Notes: a model not told the origin generated them from the sequence alone. Shown: positions 26,366-34,822, counted from the first letter of the stretch. The stretch: DNA of 64,000 nt from Micromonospora antibiotica (GCF_017599305.1 NZ_JAGFWR010000011.1:62001-126000); one strand, 5' to 3'. Numbers and translations are program-made.

Positions 26366-27052
26366 ATGCCGGCTTCCTCGATCCGCGCCCGGGTCCGCGC
26401 CGAGATGATCGACGAGATCAAGGCGACCGCCCGCCGCCACCTCGCCACCGACGGTGCCGACCTCTCCCTACGGGCGGTCGCCCGGGACATGGGCATGGTC
26501 TCGTCCGCGATCTACCGCTACTTCCCCAGCCGCGACGACCTGCTCACCGCGCTGATCATCGAGGCGTACCACGCACTCGGCGAAGCGGTGGAGTCCGCCG
26601 ACGCCGCCGTCGACCGGGCCGACCTGCGCGGACGCTGGCACGCCGCGTGCCGGGCCGCCCGCACCTGGGCGCTGGCACACCCCGCCGAGTACGCCCTGCT
26701 CTACGGCAGCCCCGTCCCCGGGTACGCCGCCCCGGTCGACACCGTGCTCCCCGCCCAGCGCCCGCCACGGACCCTGATCGGCATCCTCCGCGACGGGGTG
26801 GCCGACGGCCGGCTCGCCCCACCCGACGACGACCTGCCCGAACCGGTCCGCTCCGACCTCGCCGAGATCGCCACCGGCCTCTTCCCCGGCCTGCCCGAGG
26901 CCCTGCTGGCCCGGGGCATGGCCGGCTGGACCCAGCTCTTCGGACTGATCAGCTTCGACCTCTTCGGCCGCCTCGGCCCGGCCCTGCCCCACCGGGACGC
27001 CTACTTCGACCACCAGACCGCCCTGATGGCCGACCTCGTCGGCCTCCCCTGA
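26366..27052 (+). CDS. TetR-family repressor
   Basis: 228 residues. The N-terminal HTH (about 14-60: EMIDEIKATARRHLATDG, then LSLRAVARDMGMVSSAIYRY and FPSRDDLL) is canonical. The C-terminal ligand domain includes GRWHAACRAARTWALAHPAEYALLYG, the pattern of the WHG-type (TetR_C_33-like) group. It probably represses itself and the divergent NAD-epimerase through the twin AGAGCAGTGCTCT sites. Ligand unknown. Confidence 0.92.
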   Translation: MPASSIRARVRAEMIDEIKATARRHLATDGADLSLRAVARDMGMVSSAIYRYFPSRDDLLTALIIEAYHALGEAVESADAAVDRADLRGRWHAACRAARTWALAHPAEYALLYGSPVPGYAAPVDTVLPAQRPPRTLIGILRDGVADGRLAPPDDDLPEPVRSDLAEIATGLFPGLPEALLARGMAGWTQLFGLISFDLFGRLGPALPHRDAYFDHQTALMADLVGLP

Positions 27053-27113
27053 CCCGGCGGTGCGCCGGCCGGTGCCGGGCGGGTCGCCGCAGGCCGGTGC
27101 GCATCCAGCCGGT

Positions 27114-27189
27114 CAGCCGACGTCGCACGGGCCAGCCGACGTCGCACGGGCCAGCCGACGTCACGCGGGTCAGCCGGCGTCGGAGGAGT
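27114..27189. repeat. Four 19-bp tandem units crossing a stop codon
   Basis: Units begin at 27114, 27133, 27152 and 27171. The first two are identical (CAGCCGACGTCGCACGGGC), the third differs slightly, and the fourth is the 3' coding end of the flavoprotein gene, whose stop codon (27170-27172) straddles the junction. Confidence 0.88.
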
Positions 27190-28138
27190 GGCCGGGGAAG
27201 AGATGCGCCGCCGGGTCGATGGCCACGGCGGCGTTGTTGACGGCGGTGGCGGCCTCACCGAAACCGGTGGCGATCAGCCGCACCTTGCCCGGGTACTCGG
27301 TGATGTCCCCGGCGGCGAAGACCCGGGGCAGGTTGGTCGCCATCGCGCTGTCCACCACGATGTGCCGCCGGTCCAGCCGCAGCCCCCACTCGGCCAGCGG
27401 CCCCAGGTCGGCGGTGAAACCGAGCGCCGCGACCACCGTGTCGACCGGCAGGGTCTCCGCCGCGCCACCCCGTACGGTGATCTCGGCGGCGGTCACCGTG
27501 TCGTCGCCGTACAGCCGGGTCACCTCGGCGTTGACGACGACCCGCACCGGCAGGGACAGCACCCGGGCCACCGTGCCGGCGTGCGCCCGGAACCGTTCCC
27601 GGCGGTGCACCAGGGTCACCGAACGGGCCAACGGTTGCAGGGTCGCCGCCCAGTCGAACGCGGAGTCACCACCGCCCACGATCAGCACGTCCCGGTCGGC
27701 GAGCGCGGCCGGCTCCGGTACGAAGTAGACGATCCCGCCACCGAGGAAGCTGTCCGCCACCGGCAGCGGACGCGGGGTGAAGCTGCCCAACCCCCCGGTG
27801 ACCACCACCGCACCGCAGCGCAGCTGCTCGCCGCCGGCCAGGCCCAGCACCGGTCGGCCGTCGAGGTGGGCGAGCTTCTCGGCCCGGGTGCCCAACAGGT
27901 ATTCCGGGTGGTAGGGCGCGGCCTGGGCGACCAGGTTGGCCACCAGCTCCCGGCCCTTGACGGCGGGGAAACCGGCGACGTCGAGGATCAGTTTCTCCGG
28001 GTACATGGCGGTGATCTGCCCGCCCGGCTCGGGCAGCGCGTCGACCACCGCCACCGACAGACCCCGGAAACCCGCGTAGTACGCGGCGAACAGCCCCGTC
28101 GGACCGGCTCCGATCACGGCGACATCGACCTCGCGCAT
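27170..28138 (-). CDS. Ferredoxin/flavodoxin--NADP reductase, thioredoxin reductase-like type
   Basis: 322 residues. The FAD-binding start VAVIGAGPTGLFAAYYAGFRG is at residues 5-25, NADPH-binding GGGDSAFDWA at about 162, and the FAD-closing VFAAGDITEYPGKVRLIATGFGE near the C-terminus. The redox CxxC of thioredoxin reductase is absent, placing it with the YumC/CtFNR-like ferredoxin-NADP+ reductases. ATG at 28138 follows the longer alternative start at 28171. It may supply electrons to ferredoxin-dependent enzymes such as P450s or IspH, which is inference. Its 3' end is part of a 19-bp tandem repeat. Confidence 0.88.
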   Translation of the reverse strand: MREVDVAVIGAGPTGLFAAYYAGFRGLSVAVVDALPEPGGQITAMYPEKLILDVAGFPAVKGRELVANLVAQAAPYHPEYLLGTRAEKLAHLDGRPVLGLAGGEQLRCGAVVVTGGLGSFTPRPLPVADSFLGGGIVYFVPEPAALADRDVLIVGGGDSAFDWAATLQPLARSVTLVHRRERFRAHAGTVARVLSLPVRVVVNAEVTRLYGDDTVTAAEITVRGGAAETLPVDTVVAALGFTADLGPLAEWGLRLDRRHIVVDSAMATNLPRVFAAGDITEYPGKVRLIATGFGEAATAVNNAAVAIDPAAHLFPGHSSDAG

Positions 28139-28271
28139 GGGCGTACCGTCGCTTTCCGCTGGCGGGCACACACAGTTGGATCAACGCGTGCTGCTGCCGA
28201 CGGTAGGCCCGCCACCCCGTCCGGGCAAGCATCTCCCGGCCGTACCGTGTGCCGGGCGGGTCGCGCCCCGC

Positions 28272-28925
28272 TCAGGACCTCAGCGTGGACTCGACCCGGT
28301 ACTCCCCGTACGGGTCGTACGGGCGGCGACGCCGGAACAGGATCGCCGCGACCACCCCGCCGAGCAGCCCGAACAGGTGCCCCTGCCAGGAGATCCGCTC
28401 GTCGGTGGGCAGGATGCCGAGCAGTTGCCAGCCGTAGAGCAGGCCGACCAGCAGTACCACCCCGAAGTTCCACCAGCTCCGCTCGACGACGCCCCGGGTG
28501 AACAGCAGTCCCAGGTAGCCGAAGATCACCCCGCTCGCGCCGACGACCACCGAGTTGGGCGAGCCGGTGAACCAGACGCCGAGGCCGCTGACCAGGATGA
28601 TGACCAGGGTGGACCAGAGGAACCGGCGGCTACCGGCGGCCAGCACGAAGGTGCCGAGCAGGATCAGCGGGATGCTGTTGCTGTAGAGGTGGTCGAAGCC
28701 GTGGTGCAGGAACGGCGAGAAGAACACCCCGTCGAGTCCCTGGATGCGCTGCGGGATGATCCCGGCGGCCACGTCGAGCCCGAAGCCGAGCCCCTGGTCG
28801 AGGGCCTCGATGAGGAAGAGGAACGGCACCACCGCGCACATGGCGACGAAGGCCCGGCCGAGCGACGCGTAGAACGCCTCGGTGCCGAACCGGTCGGGGT
28901 CGCCGCCCGTCGGGTGCAGGGTCAC
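28272..28925 (-). CDS. Rhomboid-family intramembrane serine protease
   Basis: 217 residues with six membrane helices. The catalytic dyad is Ser131 in VVVGASGVIFGY and His183 in SWQGHLFGLLGG. Helix 2 carries the conserved HHGFDHLYSNS (histidines and Asn of the oxyanion hole). GTG at 28925 is the best start, though its ribosome site is weak. It cleaves membrane proteins within the bilayer; substrates unknown. The terminator of the upstream secreted protein gene stands just before it. Confidence 0.93.
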   Translation of the reverse strand: MTLHPTGGDPDRFGTEAFYASLGRAFVAMCAVVPFLFLIEALDQGLGFGLDVAAGIIPQRIQGLDGVFFSPFLHHGFDHLYSNSIPLILLGTFVLAAGSRRFLWSTLVIILVSGLGVWFTGSPNSVVVGASGVIFGYLGLLFTRGVVERSWWNFGVVLLVGLLYGWQLLGILPTDERISWQGHLFGLLGGVVAAILFRRRRPYDPYGEYRVESTLRS

Positions 28926-28981
28926 CCCACCATGGCTATCAGCATTCTTCGCCGACCGCCACCCGGGTCCCGCGCCACCGG

Positions 28982-29034
28982 GGGTACGACGACGGCGGGG
29001 CGGGTGGTCGCCCACCCGCCCCGCCGTCGTACCC
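28982..29034. terminator. Long GC hairpin terminator
   Basis: A 17-bp perfect stem (28991-29007 with 29012-29028, loop TCGC) extended by GGGTAC/GTACCC pairs across a 3-nt bulge. It lies immediately past the stop of the secreted transglycosylase-like gene (minus strand). Confidence 0.85.
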
Positions 29035-29039
29035 GTCGA

Positions 29040-29738
29040 TCAGTACCAGCCGGAACTCTGGCTCTTGGCCCAGGCCCCGCACGGGCTGTCGTACCGGCCC
29101 TCGATGTAGCCGAGGCCCCACTTGATCTGGGTGACCGGGTTGGTCCGCCAGTCGCTGGCGACCGAGCTCATCTTGTTGCCCGGAACGGCCTGCGGGATGC
29201 CGTACGCGCCGGACGAGGAGTTGCTGGCCTTGGGGTTCCAGCCGCTCTCCTTGTTCCAGAGCTTGTCCAGGCAGGGCATCTGGTCGATCTTGAAGCCCGC
29301 CTGGAGGAGCATCGCGCAACCGGTCTTGCGGTGCCCGCTGTAGGAACTGCACGAGGCCGGGACCGGGCCGGCGAAGGGCTTGATCTTCCCGTCCTCCGAC
29401 TTGGCCTTGGCCTCGGCCTCATCACGTTCCTTCTTGCGCGACGCCGCCGCGGCCTCGGCGGCCTTGGCCCGCTGGGCGGCCTCCTTGGCCGCTGCGGCGG
29501 CCCGCTGCCGCGCCTGGTACTCGGCGGACCGCTGCTTGGCGGACTCCCGCCGGTGGTCGGCCTGCCGGTCACGCTGGTAGTCGTACTCGGCCTGGTCGAC
29601 CTGGAGGCCGACCTGTGCGGTCAGGCCCTGTTGCTGGGTTTCCCGGTCTTCGCCCAGGTAGAAACCGCCGGCAACGCCCACGGAGAGCAGTGCGACAGCG
29701 GCCGTACGGGCACCGAACCGGCTCCACAGCCGACTCAC
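29040..29738 (-). CDS. Secreted transglycosylase-like/coiled-coil protein
   Basis: 232 residues from GTG at 29738 (AAGGGA upstream). A signal-anchor (TAAVALLSVGVAGGFYL) is followed by a long Ala/Lys/Glu/Arg coiled coil (about 45-135). The C-terminal ~85-residue lysozyme-like domain has WNKESGWNPKASNSSSGAYG, the Glu of soluble lytic transglycosylases, then QIKWGLGYIEGRYDSPCGAW. Four Cys are in the mature end. It probably acts on peptidoglycan outside the cell, like actinobacterial Rpf/SLT-type proteins. Its leader has a structured element and a CRP-like site, the two control features known for rpfA genes. Confidence 0.87.
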   Translation of the reverse strand: MSRLWSRFGARTAAVALLSVGVAGGFYLGEDRETQQQGLTAQVGLQVDQAEYDYQRDRQADHRRESAKQRSAEYQARQRAAAAAKEAAQRAKAAEAAAASRKKERDEAEAKAKSEDGKIKPFAGPVPASCSSYSGHRKTGCAMLLQAGFKIDQMPCLDKLWNKESGWNPKASNSSSGAYGIPQAVPGNKMSSVASDWRTNPVTQIKWGLGYIEGRYDSPCGAWAKSQSSGWY

Positions 29739-29801
29739 GAAGTATCCCTTCGTCGGGGGCAATGGCGCGGCGCGGACCAGCCCGTGCCGGGCGTGGTCGC
29801 A

Positions 29802-29918
29802 CCACGAGCGCCCCGACCTCAGCCGGTCGCCGCCGACGTACCGGCGGGCGGTGGCGGCTCGTCCACGGATGGGACGAACGTTCACCAATGACCCCCACCG
29901 GGACGTGGGCGCTCGTGG
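29802..29918 (-). ncRNA. Structured 5' leader, riboswitch candidate
   Basis: Read on the minus strand, CCACGAGCGCCC (29918-29907) is fully complementary to GGGCGCTCGTGG (29813-29802). This closes a ~117-nt element 64 nt upstream of the start codon. Inside are a TCGTCC/GGACGA hairpin and a CCGCCG/CGGCGG hairpin, giving a multi-branched fold. rpf-type genes in actinobacteria often carry c-di-AMP (ydaO) riboswitches. I see only GGTGAA and a faint likeness elsewhere, so the class is not established. Confidence 0.45.
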
Positions 29919-29965
29919 GACACCATCGCGCACAGTGAGGCTGATGGGAAACCCGGCGCGCGAAT

Positions 29966-29981
29966 TGTGATCTGTGCCACA
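29966..29981. promoter_or_regulatory. CRP-like site
   Basis: TGTGA-TCTGTG-CCACA matches the TGTGA-N6-TCACA consensus at nine of ten positions. It lies upstream of the structured leader of the secreted lytic-type gene. M. tuberculosis rpfA is known to be CRP-controlled, so the placement is sensible. Confidence 0.5.
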
Positions 29982-30025
29982 AAGTGAATGCGGACGATGG
30001 GGGGCGACCCCACCCCTCGCAGGAC

Positions 30026-31441
30026 TCAGCCCGGGATGTCCTCCAACAGATCGGTCACCATCGCCGCGATCGGGGAACGCTCGGACCGGTTCAGCGTGAC
30101 GTGCGCGAAGAGCGGATGTCCCTTCAGCGCCTCGATCACCGCCGTCACCCCGTCGTGCCGGCCCACCCGCAGGTTGTCCCGCTGGGCGACGTCGTGGGTC
30201 AGCACCACCCGCGAGCCCTGCCCGATCCGGGACAGCACGGTGAGCAGCACCCCCCGCTCCAGCGACTGCGCCTCGTCGACGATGACGAAGGCGTCGTGCA
30301 GGCTCCGGCCCCGGATGTGGGTCAGCGGGAGGACCTCCAGAATGCCCCGGGAGGTGACCTCCTCCAGTACGTTCTCGTGCACCACCGCGCCGAGGGTGTC
30401 GAAGACGGCCTGCGCCCAGGGCGACATCTTCTCCGACTCCGAGCCGGGCAGGTAGCCCAACTCCTGGCCGCCGACGGCGTAGAGCGGGCGGAAGACCACC
30501 ACCTTCTTGTGCCGGCGGCGTTCCATCACCGCCTCCAGCCCGGCGCAGAGCGCCAACGCCGACTTGCCGGTGCCGGCCCGACCGCCCAGCGACACGATCC
30601 CGATCGACTCGTCCAGCAGCAGGTCCAGCGCGATCCGCTGCTCGGCCGACCGCCCGTGCACCCCGAACGCCTCCCGGTCGCCCCGGACCAGCCGGACCGT
30701 CTTGTCGGGCAGCACCCGACCCAGGGCCGACCCCCGGGTGGAGTGCAGCACCAGGCCGGTGTGGCAGGACAGCCCGGCGGCGGCGTCCAGGTCGAGGCAG
30801 TCCCCGGCGTAGAGCCGGCCGATCTCGTCCTCACCCAGCTCCAGCTCGGCCATCCCCGTCCAGGTCGGATCGCTGGCCTGGCCGTGCCGGTACTCGTCGG
30901 CCCGCAGGCCCACCGCGGCGGCCTTGACCCGCAACGGCATGTCCTTGCTGACCAGGGTCACCTCCCGCCCCTCGGCGGCCAGGTTCAGCGCCACCGACAG
31001 GATGCGGGCGTCGTTGGACTCGTTGCGGAAGCCCGGGGGCAGGACGCCGCCGTCCGAGTGGTTCAGCTCCACCGTGAGCGTGCCGCCGGACTCGTTGGCG
31101 GGCACCGGGCGGTCCAGCCGACCGTGCCGGACCCGCAGCTCGTCGAGCATCCGCAGGGACTGGCGGGCGAACCAACCCAGCTCCGGGTGGTGCCGCTTGC
31201 CCTCCAGCTCCGAGATCACCACGAGGGGCAGGACCACCTCGTGCTCGGCGAAGCGGTGGAAGGCCGCCGGGTCGGACAGGAGCACCGACGTGTCCAGGAC
31301 GAACACCTGGCCGGTTGGTCCGGGCTCCTCGGGGCCGGGCGGAGCAGCGGCCGTCGTACGGCGGCTCCGGGTGGATCGGCGGGTCGTGGCAGTCGCGGCC
31401 GGGATCTGGTCGACACCGGCGGGCGTACGGCGAGTCGTCAC
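30026..31441 (-). CDS. phoH2: PhoH2: PIN domain fused to PhoH ATPase
   Basis: 471 residues from GTG at 31441, with GGAG seven bases upstream (an ATG at 31465 is less likely). A ~40-residue basic/Pro lead precedes the PIN ribonuclease domain (about 45-190: QVFVLDTSVLLSDP, LPLVVISELEGK, NDARILSVAL). The PhoH ATPase domain follows: SLGGRAGTGKSALALCAG (Walker A), FVIVDEAQSLERG (Walker B) and the VLTHDVAQRDN sensor. PhoH2 proteins are RNA helicase/ribonucleases in mycobacteria. No PhoAT antitoxin-like short ORF is obvious upstream in the 369-bp gap. Confidence 0.95.
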   Translation of the reverse strand: MTTRRTPAGVDQIPAATATTRRSTRSRRTTAAAPPGPEEPGPTGQVFVLDTSVLLSDPAAFHRFAEHEVVLPLVVISELEGKRHHPELGWFARQSLRMLDELRVRHGRLDRPVPANESGGTLTVELNHSDGGVLPPGFRNESNDARILSVALNLAAEGREVTLVSKDMPLRVKAAAVGLRADEYRHGQASDPTWTGMAELELGEDEIGRLYAGDCLDLDAAAGLSCHTGLVLHSTRGSALGRVLPDKTVRLVRGDREAFGVHGRSAEQRIALDLLLDESIGIVSLGGRAGTGKSALALCAGLEAVMERRRHKKVVVFRPLYAVGGQELGYLPGSESEKMSPWAQAVFDTLGAVVHENVLEEVTSRGILEVLPLTHIRGRSLHDAFVIVDEAQSLERGVLLTVLSRIGQGSRVVLTHDVAQRDNLRVGRHDGVTAVIEALKGHPLFAHVTLNRSERSPIAAMVTDLLEDIPG

Positions 31442-31810
31442 AGGCCTGCTCCGACGGACGGGCATCCGCCATCCGCGTTCCGCCTCCTCCGGTGCCCGGG
31501 GACACGGGGTCGGATGCGGAACCCCGTGTGCGAGGTCGCAGATCCGGGCGGCCGGCTGACCCGGGAGAACCCCGGGTCATGCCTAGACGCTAGCGGCGTC
31601 GGGCCGCCTCGGCTAGAGGCAGACGAGGATCCGCCCCCGGTGCGGTGACCGACGGCGGACCGGCCGGGATGCCAGCCCCCTGCGCGCATCCCGGCCGGTG
31701 GAACCGCGTCACCCGTCCGACGCGGTCGACATCGCCGACGACGCCGTGGAGGGTGACGAGCCAGCTGCTGGGCCGCGTCCGCCGTGACCGACGGAGGTGG
31801 CCCCTGCGGT
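31442..31810. other. Non-coding gap with a hairpin
   Basis: 369 bp between minus-strand genes. It holds the phoH2 promoter region and a 13-bp perfect stem (CCGGCCGGGATGC at 31660-31672 with 31686-31698, 13-nt loop). The stem is well placed as terminator for the membrane protein gene ending at 31811. Short open frames here lack ribosome sites. Confidence 0.6.
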
Positions 31811-32239
31811 TCAGCCGGTCCGGCGAACCAGCGTGCCGGTCGGGTGCCGACCGGTGACCGGCCCCGGACGACCGGTGACCGGCCCGGGACGGGCAGCGAC
31901 CGGACCAGGCGGGGCGGCCATCGGGCCAGAACGGACGGCGACCGGGCCCGGCGGCGCGGTGAACGAGGAGCCGGCGTAGGTGGTGCCCTGGCGGACCGCC
32001 GGGGCGGACGGTCCAGCCGCAGCCGCAGCCGTCCCGGTCGGGACGGCGAGCGCCGAGGCGAGCACCGCCTGGGCGTCACGCCGACGCCGGTTCCAGGCGC
32101 CCCGGTCCCCGTCGAAGTAACCCTGCCGGTAGCCGAAGCGGTAGCCGATCCGGTAGCTGAGCTGGCCGTGCAACCGACCGGCGGCGTAACTGGTCGCACC
32201 CAGCACGAGGACGAGGAACACGGCGAGGAGCGGGCTCAT
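31811..32239 (-). CDS. Small single-pass membrane protein with PGPV repeats
   Basis: 142 residues, unrecognised. An N-terminal membrane helix (PLLAVFLVLVLGATSYAAG) is followed by an aromatic patch YRIGYRFGYRQGYFDGDRG and an Arg-rich stretch. A low-complexity C-terminus has repeated PGPV units (six in the last ~50 residues). ATG start, 31 bp after the next upstream gene's stop, so probably an operon with it. The repeat tail may be expanding. Function unknown. Confidence 0.6.
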   Translation of the reverse strand: MSPLLAVFLVLVLGATSYAAGRLHGQLSYRIGYRFGYRQGYFDGDRGAWNRRRRDAQAVLASALAVPTGTAAAAAGPSAPAVRQGTTYAGSSFTAPPGPVAVRSGPMAAPPGPVAARPGPVTGRPGPVTGRHPTGTLVRRTG

Positions 32240-32270
32240 CGGGCGGCTCCGGTGGGCCGCGTCGGCCGGA

Positions 32271-32615
32271 TCACCGGTCCTCCGGCTCGGCCGGGCTCGG
32301 ATCGACGACCAGCAACCGTTCCAGGTCCTCGGTGCTGACCTCCTCGACCAGCTCCACGCTGATCCGGCAGCCGTCCAGGACGACCTCGGCCATTGAGGAC
32401 CGTCGGATCTCGCCCCCGGCGTCGTAGACCCGGACGCTCATCTCCGGGCAGCCCAGATGGGTCCGCCAGGCGTTCCACTCGTCCCGGTCGCCGACGCTCA
32501 GGGACAGGTAGCGGCAACCGCGGGCCAGGTAGAGCCGCCAGGGTGCGCTGAGTCCTGCGGCGACCCCCTCCGCGATCAGGCCGAACGCCTGGGCGCGGGT
32601 CGTGAGTTCGGTCAC
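32271..32615 (-). CDS. Conserved-looking small protein, unknown
   Basis: 114 residues from GTG at 32615. No membrane segment. It looks like a compact alpha/beta protein (APWRLYLARGCRYLSLSVG, SVRVYDAGGEIRRSS, VVLDGCRISVELVEEV) with two Cys. Codon bias is normal. Divergent from the XRE regulator across a region with repeated GTGACA boxes; that regulator may control it. Function not recognised. Confidence 0.65.
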   Translation of the reverse strand: MTELTTRAQAFGLIAEGVAAGLSAPWRLYLARGCRYLSLSVGDRDEWNAWRTHLGCPEMSVRVYDAGGEIRRSSMAEVVLDGCRISVELVEEVSTEDLERLLVVDPSPAEPEDR

Positions 32616-32641
32616 CGCGCCCCCCTGGCACCGGACGCGTG

Positions 32642-32829
32642 ACGCATGTGAGCAGTGATCGTCTCAAGCACGTGACAAACCGTAGAATGTCCCATGAGCG
32701 TGACAGTATCAGCTTTTTGCCCGGTTCCCCCCGACCCGCAACGCGGCTATTATGCCCAGGTAAACACCCATGAAGCGAGGAATCAACAGGCGTCGGGTCG
32801 CACGGTGAGCGCGTCTCACATGCGTGACA
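32642..32829. promoter_or_regulatory. Divergent region with 11-bp inverted pair and GTGACA boxes
   Basis: ACGCATGTGAG (32642-32652) and its exact complement CTCACATGCGT (32815-32825) bracket the gap. GTGACA occurs at 32672, 32700 and 32824, each preceded by CRCG or GCG. TATTAT at about 32749 could be a -10 box. The stretch is less GC-rich than its surroundings. Candidate binding sites for the adjacent XRE protein. Confidence 0.45.
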
Positions 32830-32880
32830 AAGATCCGCCCCGGGCACCCCGGACGGGCGTTACGGCCGTACCGTCACGGG

Positions 32881-33321
32881 GTGACCGAGACCGCCCCCGC
32901 CCGGAAGATCGCATTCGCCACCTTCGTTCGCCGGGCGCTCGACGACGCCCGGGCCATGCGGGCCTGGACCGGCACCGAGGTCTCCCGCCGCACCGGCGTC
33001 TCCCGCCAGACGATCAACCGGTGGGTCCGCGGCGACTGGGCCAGCGACCCGGAGGCCGAACGGGTGGTGGCGTTCTGTGAGGGGCTCGGCCTCAACCCCG
33101 CCGCCGCCTTCACCGCCCTCGGCTGGGACCGGGCCGCCGCTCCCCGGGGTGCGGCGAACACCCCTCCGATGGACCCGGACGTCGAGGCGCTGCTGCGCCG
33201 GCTGGTCGATCCCGCCGTGTCGGACGCGGAGAAGTTCCACATCCGGGAAACCATCCGTTATCTCGCATACCGCCCTACGCTCCCCCTCGATGTCCGAAAT
33301 GGAGGCGAGCAGGCCGGGTAG
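32881..33321 (+). CDS. XRE-family transcriptional regulator
   Basis: 146 residues from GTG at 32881 (ATG at 32824 would add 19 poorly formed residues). The N-terminal HTH (about residues 10-70) reads MRAWTGTEVSRRTGVSRQT, then INRWVRGDWASDPEAERVV. A C-terminal ~60-residue helical part with LLRRLVDPAVSDAEKFHIRE may sense a signal or dimerise. It probably acts on its own divergent promoter. A small membrane protein gene follows on the same strand after 162 bp. Confidence 0.88.
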   Translation: MTETAPARKIAFATFVRRALDDARAMRAWTGTEVSRRTGVSRQTINRWVRGDWASDPEAERVVAFCEGLGLNPAAAFTALGWDRAAAPRGAANTPPMDPDVEALLRRLVDPAVSDAEKFHIRETIRYLAYRPTLPLDVRNGGEQAG

Positions 33322-33483
33322 TTCCTCAGATGGCGAAAGAACGCCTGAGCAGACCCGACCGTTTCGCTCCGGGGCCGCAACGGGCACGCTAGCGTCCGTA
33401 TCCGTACTGCTTGGGCTCGTCGTCGGCGGGGGGACGGGACAAGGCCGAACTCAGCCCTGCGGGACAGAAGGAGGGGTCTGTCC

Positions 33484-33837
33484 ATGACCCTGAAATGGTG
33501 GGCAGTCGTGGTCGCGGCAGTCTCCCTGACCGCGTGCGTGACCGCGAACCTGGTGGTCGGCCTGGGCACCGGTGGGCAGATTCCGCTGGTCGTCAACCTC
33601 TTCGCCCTCACCGCCGCCGGCACCGCCGTCGTCCTGGCGGTGGTCGCCGAACTGCACGACCGACTCGACGACCGGGTCAGCGCGCTCACCGACTTCATGG
33701 TGGCGCGGCTCAACGAGATCGAGGCCCGCACCGGCGACCGGAACACCGGCTTCGTCGAGGGTTACCTGCTCAACCAGGGCCGGCAGGCCACAGTGGTGCC
33801 GTTGGGACGACGCGGCCGGGGAGCCGCCGAGCGCTGA
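33484..33837 (+). CDS. Small two-helix membrane protein
   Basis: 117 residues from ATG at 33484 with GAAGGAGGGG upstream, a strong ribosome site. Two hydrophobic segments (residues ~5-25 and ~35-57) are followed by a soluble, partly helical tail (LHDRLDDRVSALTDFMVARL). No signal cleavage site. Family not recognised. It may work with the upstream XRE regulator as a small membrane-signal pair, but no direct evidence supports that. Confidence 0.72.
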   Translation: MTLKWWAVVVAAVSLTACVTANLVVGLGTGGQIPLVVNLFALTAAGTAVVLAVVAELHDRLDDRVSALTDFMVARLNEIEARTGDRNTGFVEGYLLNQGRQATVVPLGRRGRGAAER

Positions 33838-33926
33838 GGCGCACCACGATCAGCCCATCCCGCCGGTGTCAAGAAGCCACTCCGAAGCCACGAATCAGCC
33901 ACCACCCCCGGGGTACGCTGTCGCGC

Positions 33927-34751
33927 GTGCCGTCGTTGAATCTGGGTAACCAGCAGCCACCGATTCCGCTGGATGCTGAGCACGCCTGGCGTACCACCGC
34001 CGAGCGGGCCGCCGACACCGTCCTCTTCTTCGACTTCGACGGCACCCTCGCGCCGGTCGACGACGACCCCACCGCGGTACGCCCCGCCCCCAAGGTGCTC
34101 GCCGCGTTGGAGGCGCTGGCCCCGGTGGTGCAGCGGGTGGCGATCGTCTCCGCCCGCCCCGTCGACTTCCTCCGCGACCACCTCGGTGGCCTCAGCGGGA
34201 TCGACCTCTACGGCCTCTACGGCCTGGAGCACAGCCACTCCGGCGGCGAGACGGTCACCGAACCCGCCGCGCTGCCCTGGGTGCCCACCATGGCCGAACT
34301 GGCCGACCTGGCCCGCGCCGAACTGCCCGCCGGGGCGCTGGTGGAGTTCAAGCGGCTGAGCGTCGCGCTGCACTGGCGTACCGCCCAGCAGCTCGGCCCG
34401 ACGGTCGAGCAGTGGGGCCGGGCCCAGGCCGAACGGCTCGGGCTGCGGGTGCAGGCGGGCCGGATGGTGCTGGAGCTGAAGCCGCCCGTCGACCGGGACA
34501 AGGGGCTGGTCATCGGCGAGGTGGTCCGGGACGCCGGTGGTGCCTGGTACTTCGGCGACGACGTCTCCGACATCAAGGCGTTCGCGGCGCTGCGCGCCCG
34601 GTCCGCCGCCGACCCCGGTTTCCTCGGCGTCTGCGTGGCGGTGGCCAATCCGGAGACCGGCCGTGAGGTCGCCGAGGCCGCCGACCTCACCATCGACTCG
34701 CCCGCCGCGCTGGGCGACTTCCTCACCCGGGCCGTACACCACCTGACCTGA
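33927..34751 (+). CDS. otsB: Trehalose-6-phosphate phosphatase
   Basis: 274 residues from GTG at 33927. HAD-superfamily phosphatase removing phosphate from trehalose-6-phosphate. Motif I is DFDGTLAPVDDDP, motif II IVSARP, then GLYGLEHSH (substrate loop), and motif III/IV KPPVDRDKGL with YFGDDVSDIKAF. The synthase otsA is not in the window. Trehalose is a common compatible solute and mycolate-like lipid carrier in these bacteria. Confidence 0.94.
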   Translation: MPSLNLGNQQPPIPLDAEHAWRTTAERAADTVLFFDFDGTLAPVDDDPTAVRPAPKVLAALEALAPVVQRVAIVSARPVDFLRDHLGGLSGIDLYGLYGLEHSHSGGETVTEPAALPWVPTMAELADLARAELPAGALVEFKRLSVALHWRTAQQLGPTVEQWGRAQAERLGLRVQAGRMVLELKPPVDRDKGLVIGEVVRDAGGAWYFGDDVSDIKAFAALRARSAADPGFLGVCVAVANPETGREVAEAADLTIDSPAALGDFLTRAVHHLT

Positions 34752-34822
34752 GCTGAGCTGACCGCAGCCGCGCGGGCGTTCTCCGGGGTGCCGTGGACGG
34801 CCCGCCCGGTCGCGTCGGTGGG

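Noticed and set aside
29739..29980. Confident ydaO (c-di-AMP) riboswitch call
   Set aside because: Fold and context fit but the conserved pocket bases are not readable by eye; kept only as a candidate structured leader.
31645..31857. Short plus-strand frame in the phoH2 upstream gap
   Set aside because: No Shine-Dalgarno, Arg/Pro-rich shadow composition, overlaps a likely terminator and the membrane protein gene.
32694..33080. Plus-strand frame overlapping the XRE gene start
   Set aside because: Runs into XRE in another frame and has no family features or ribosome site.
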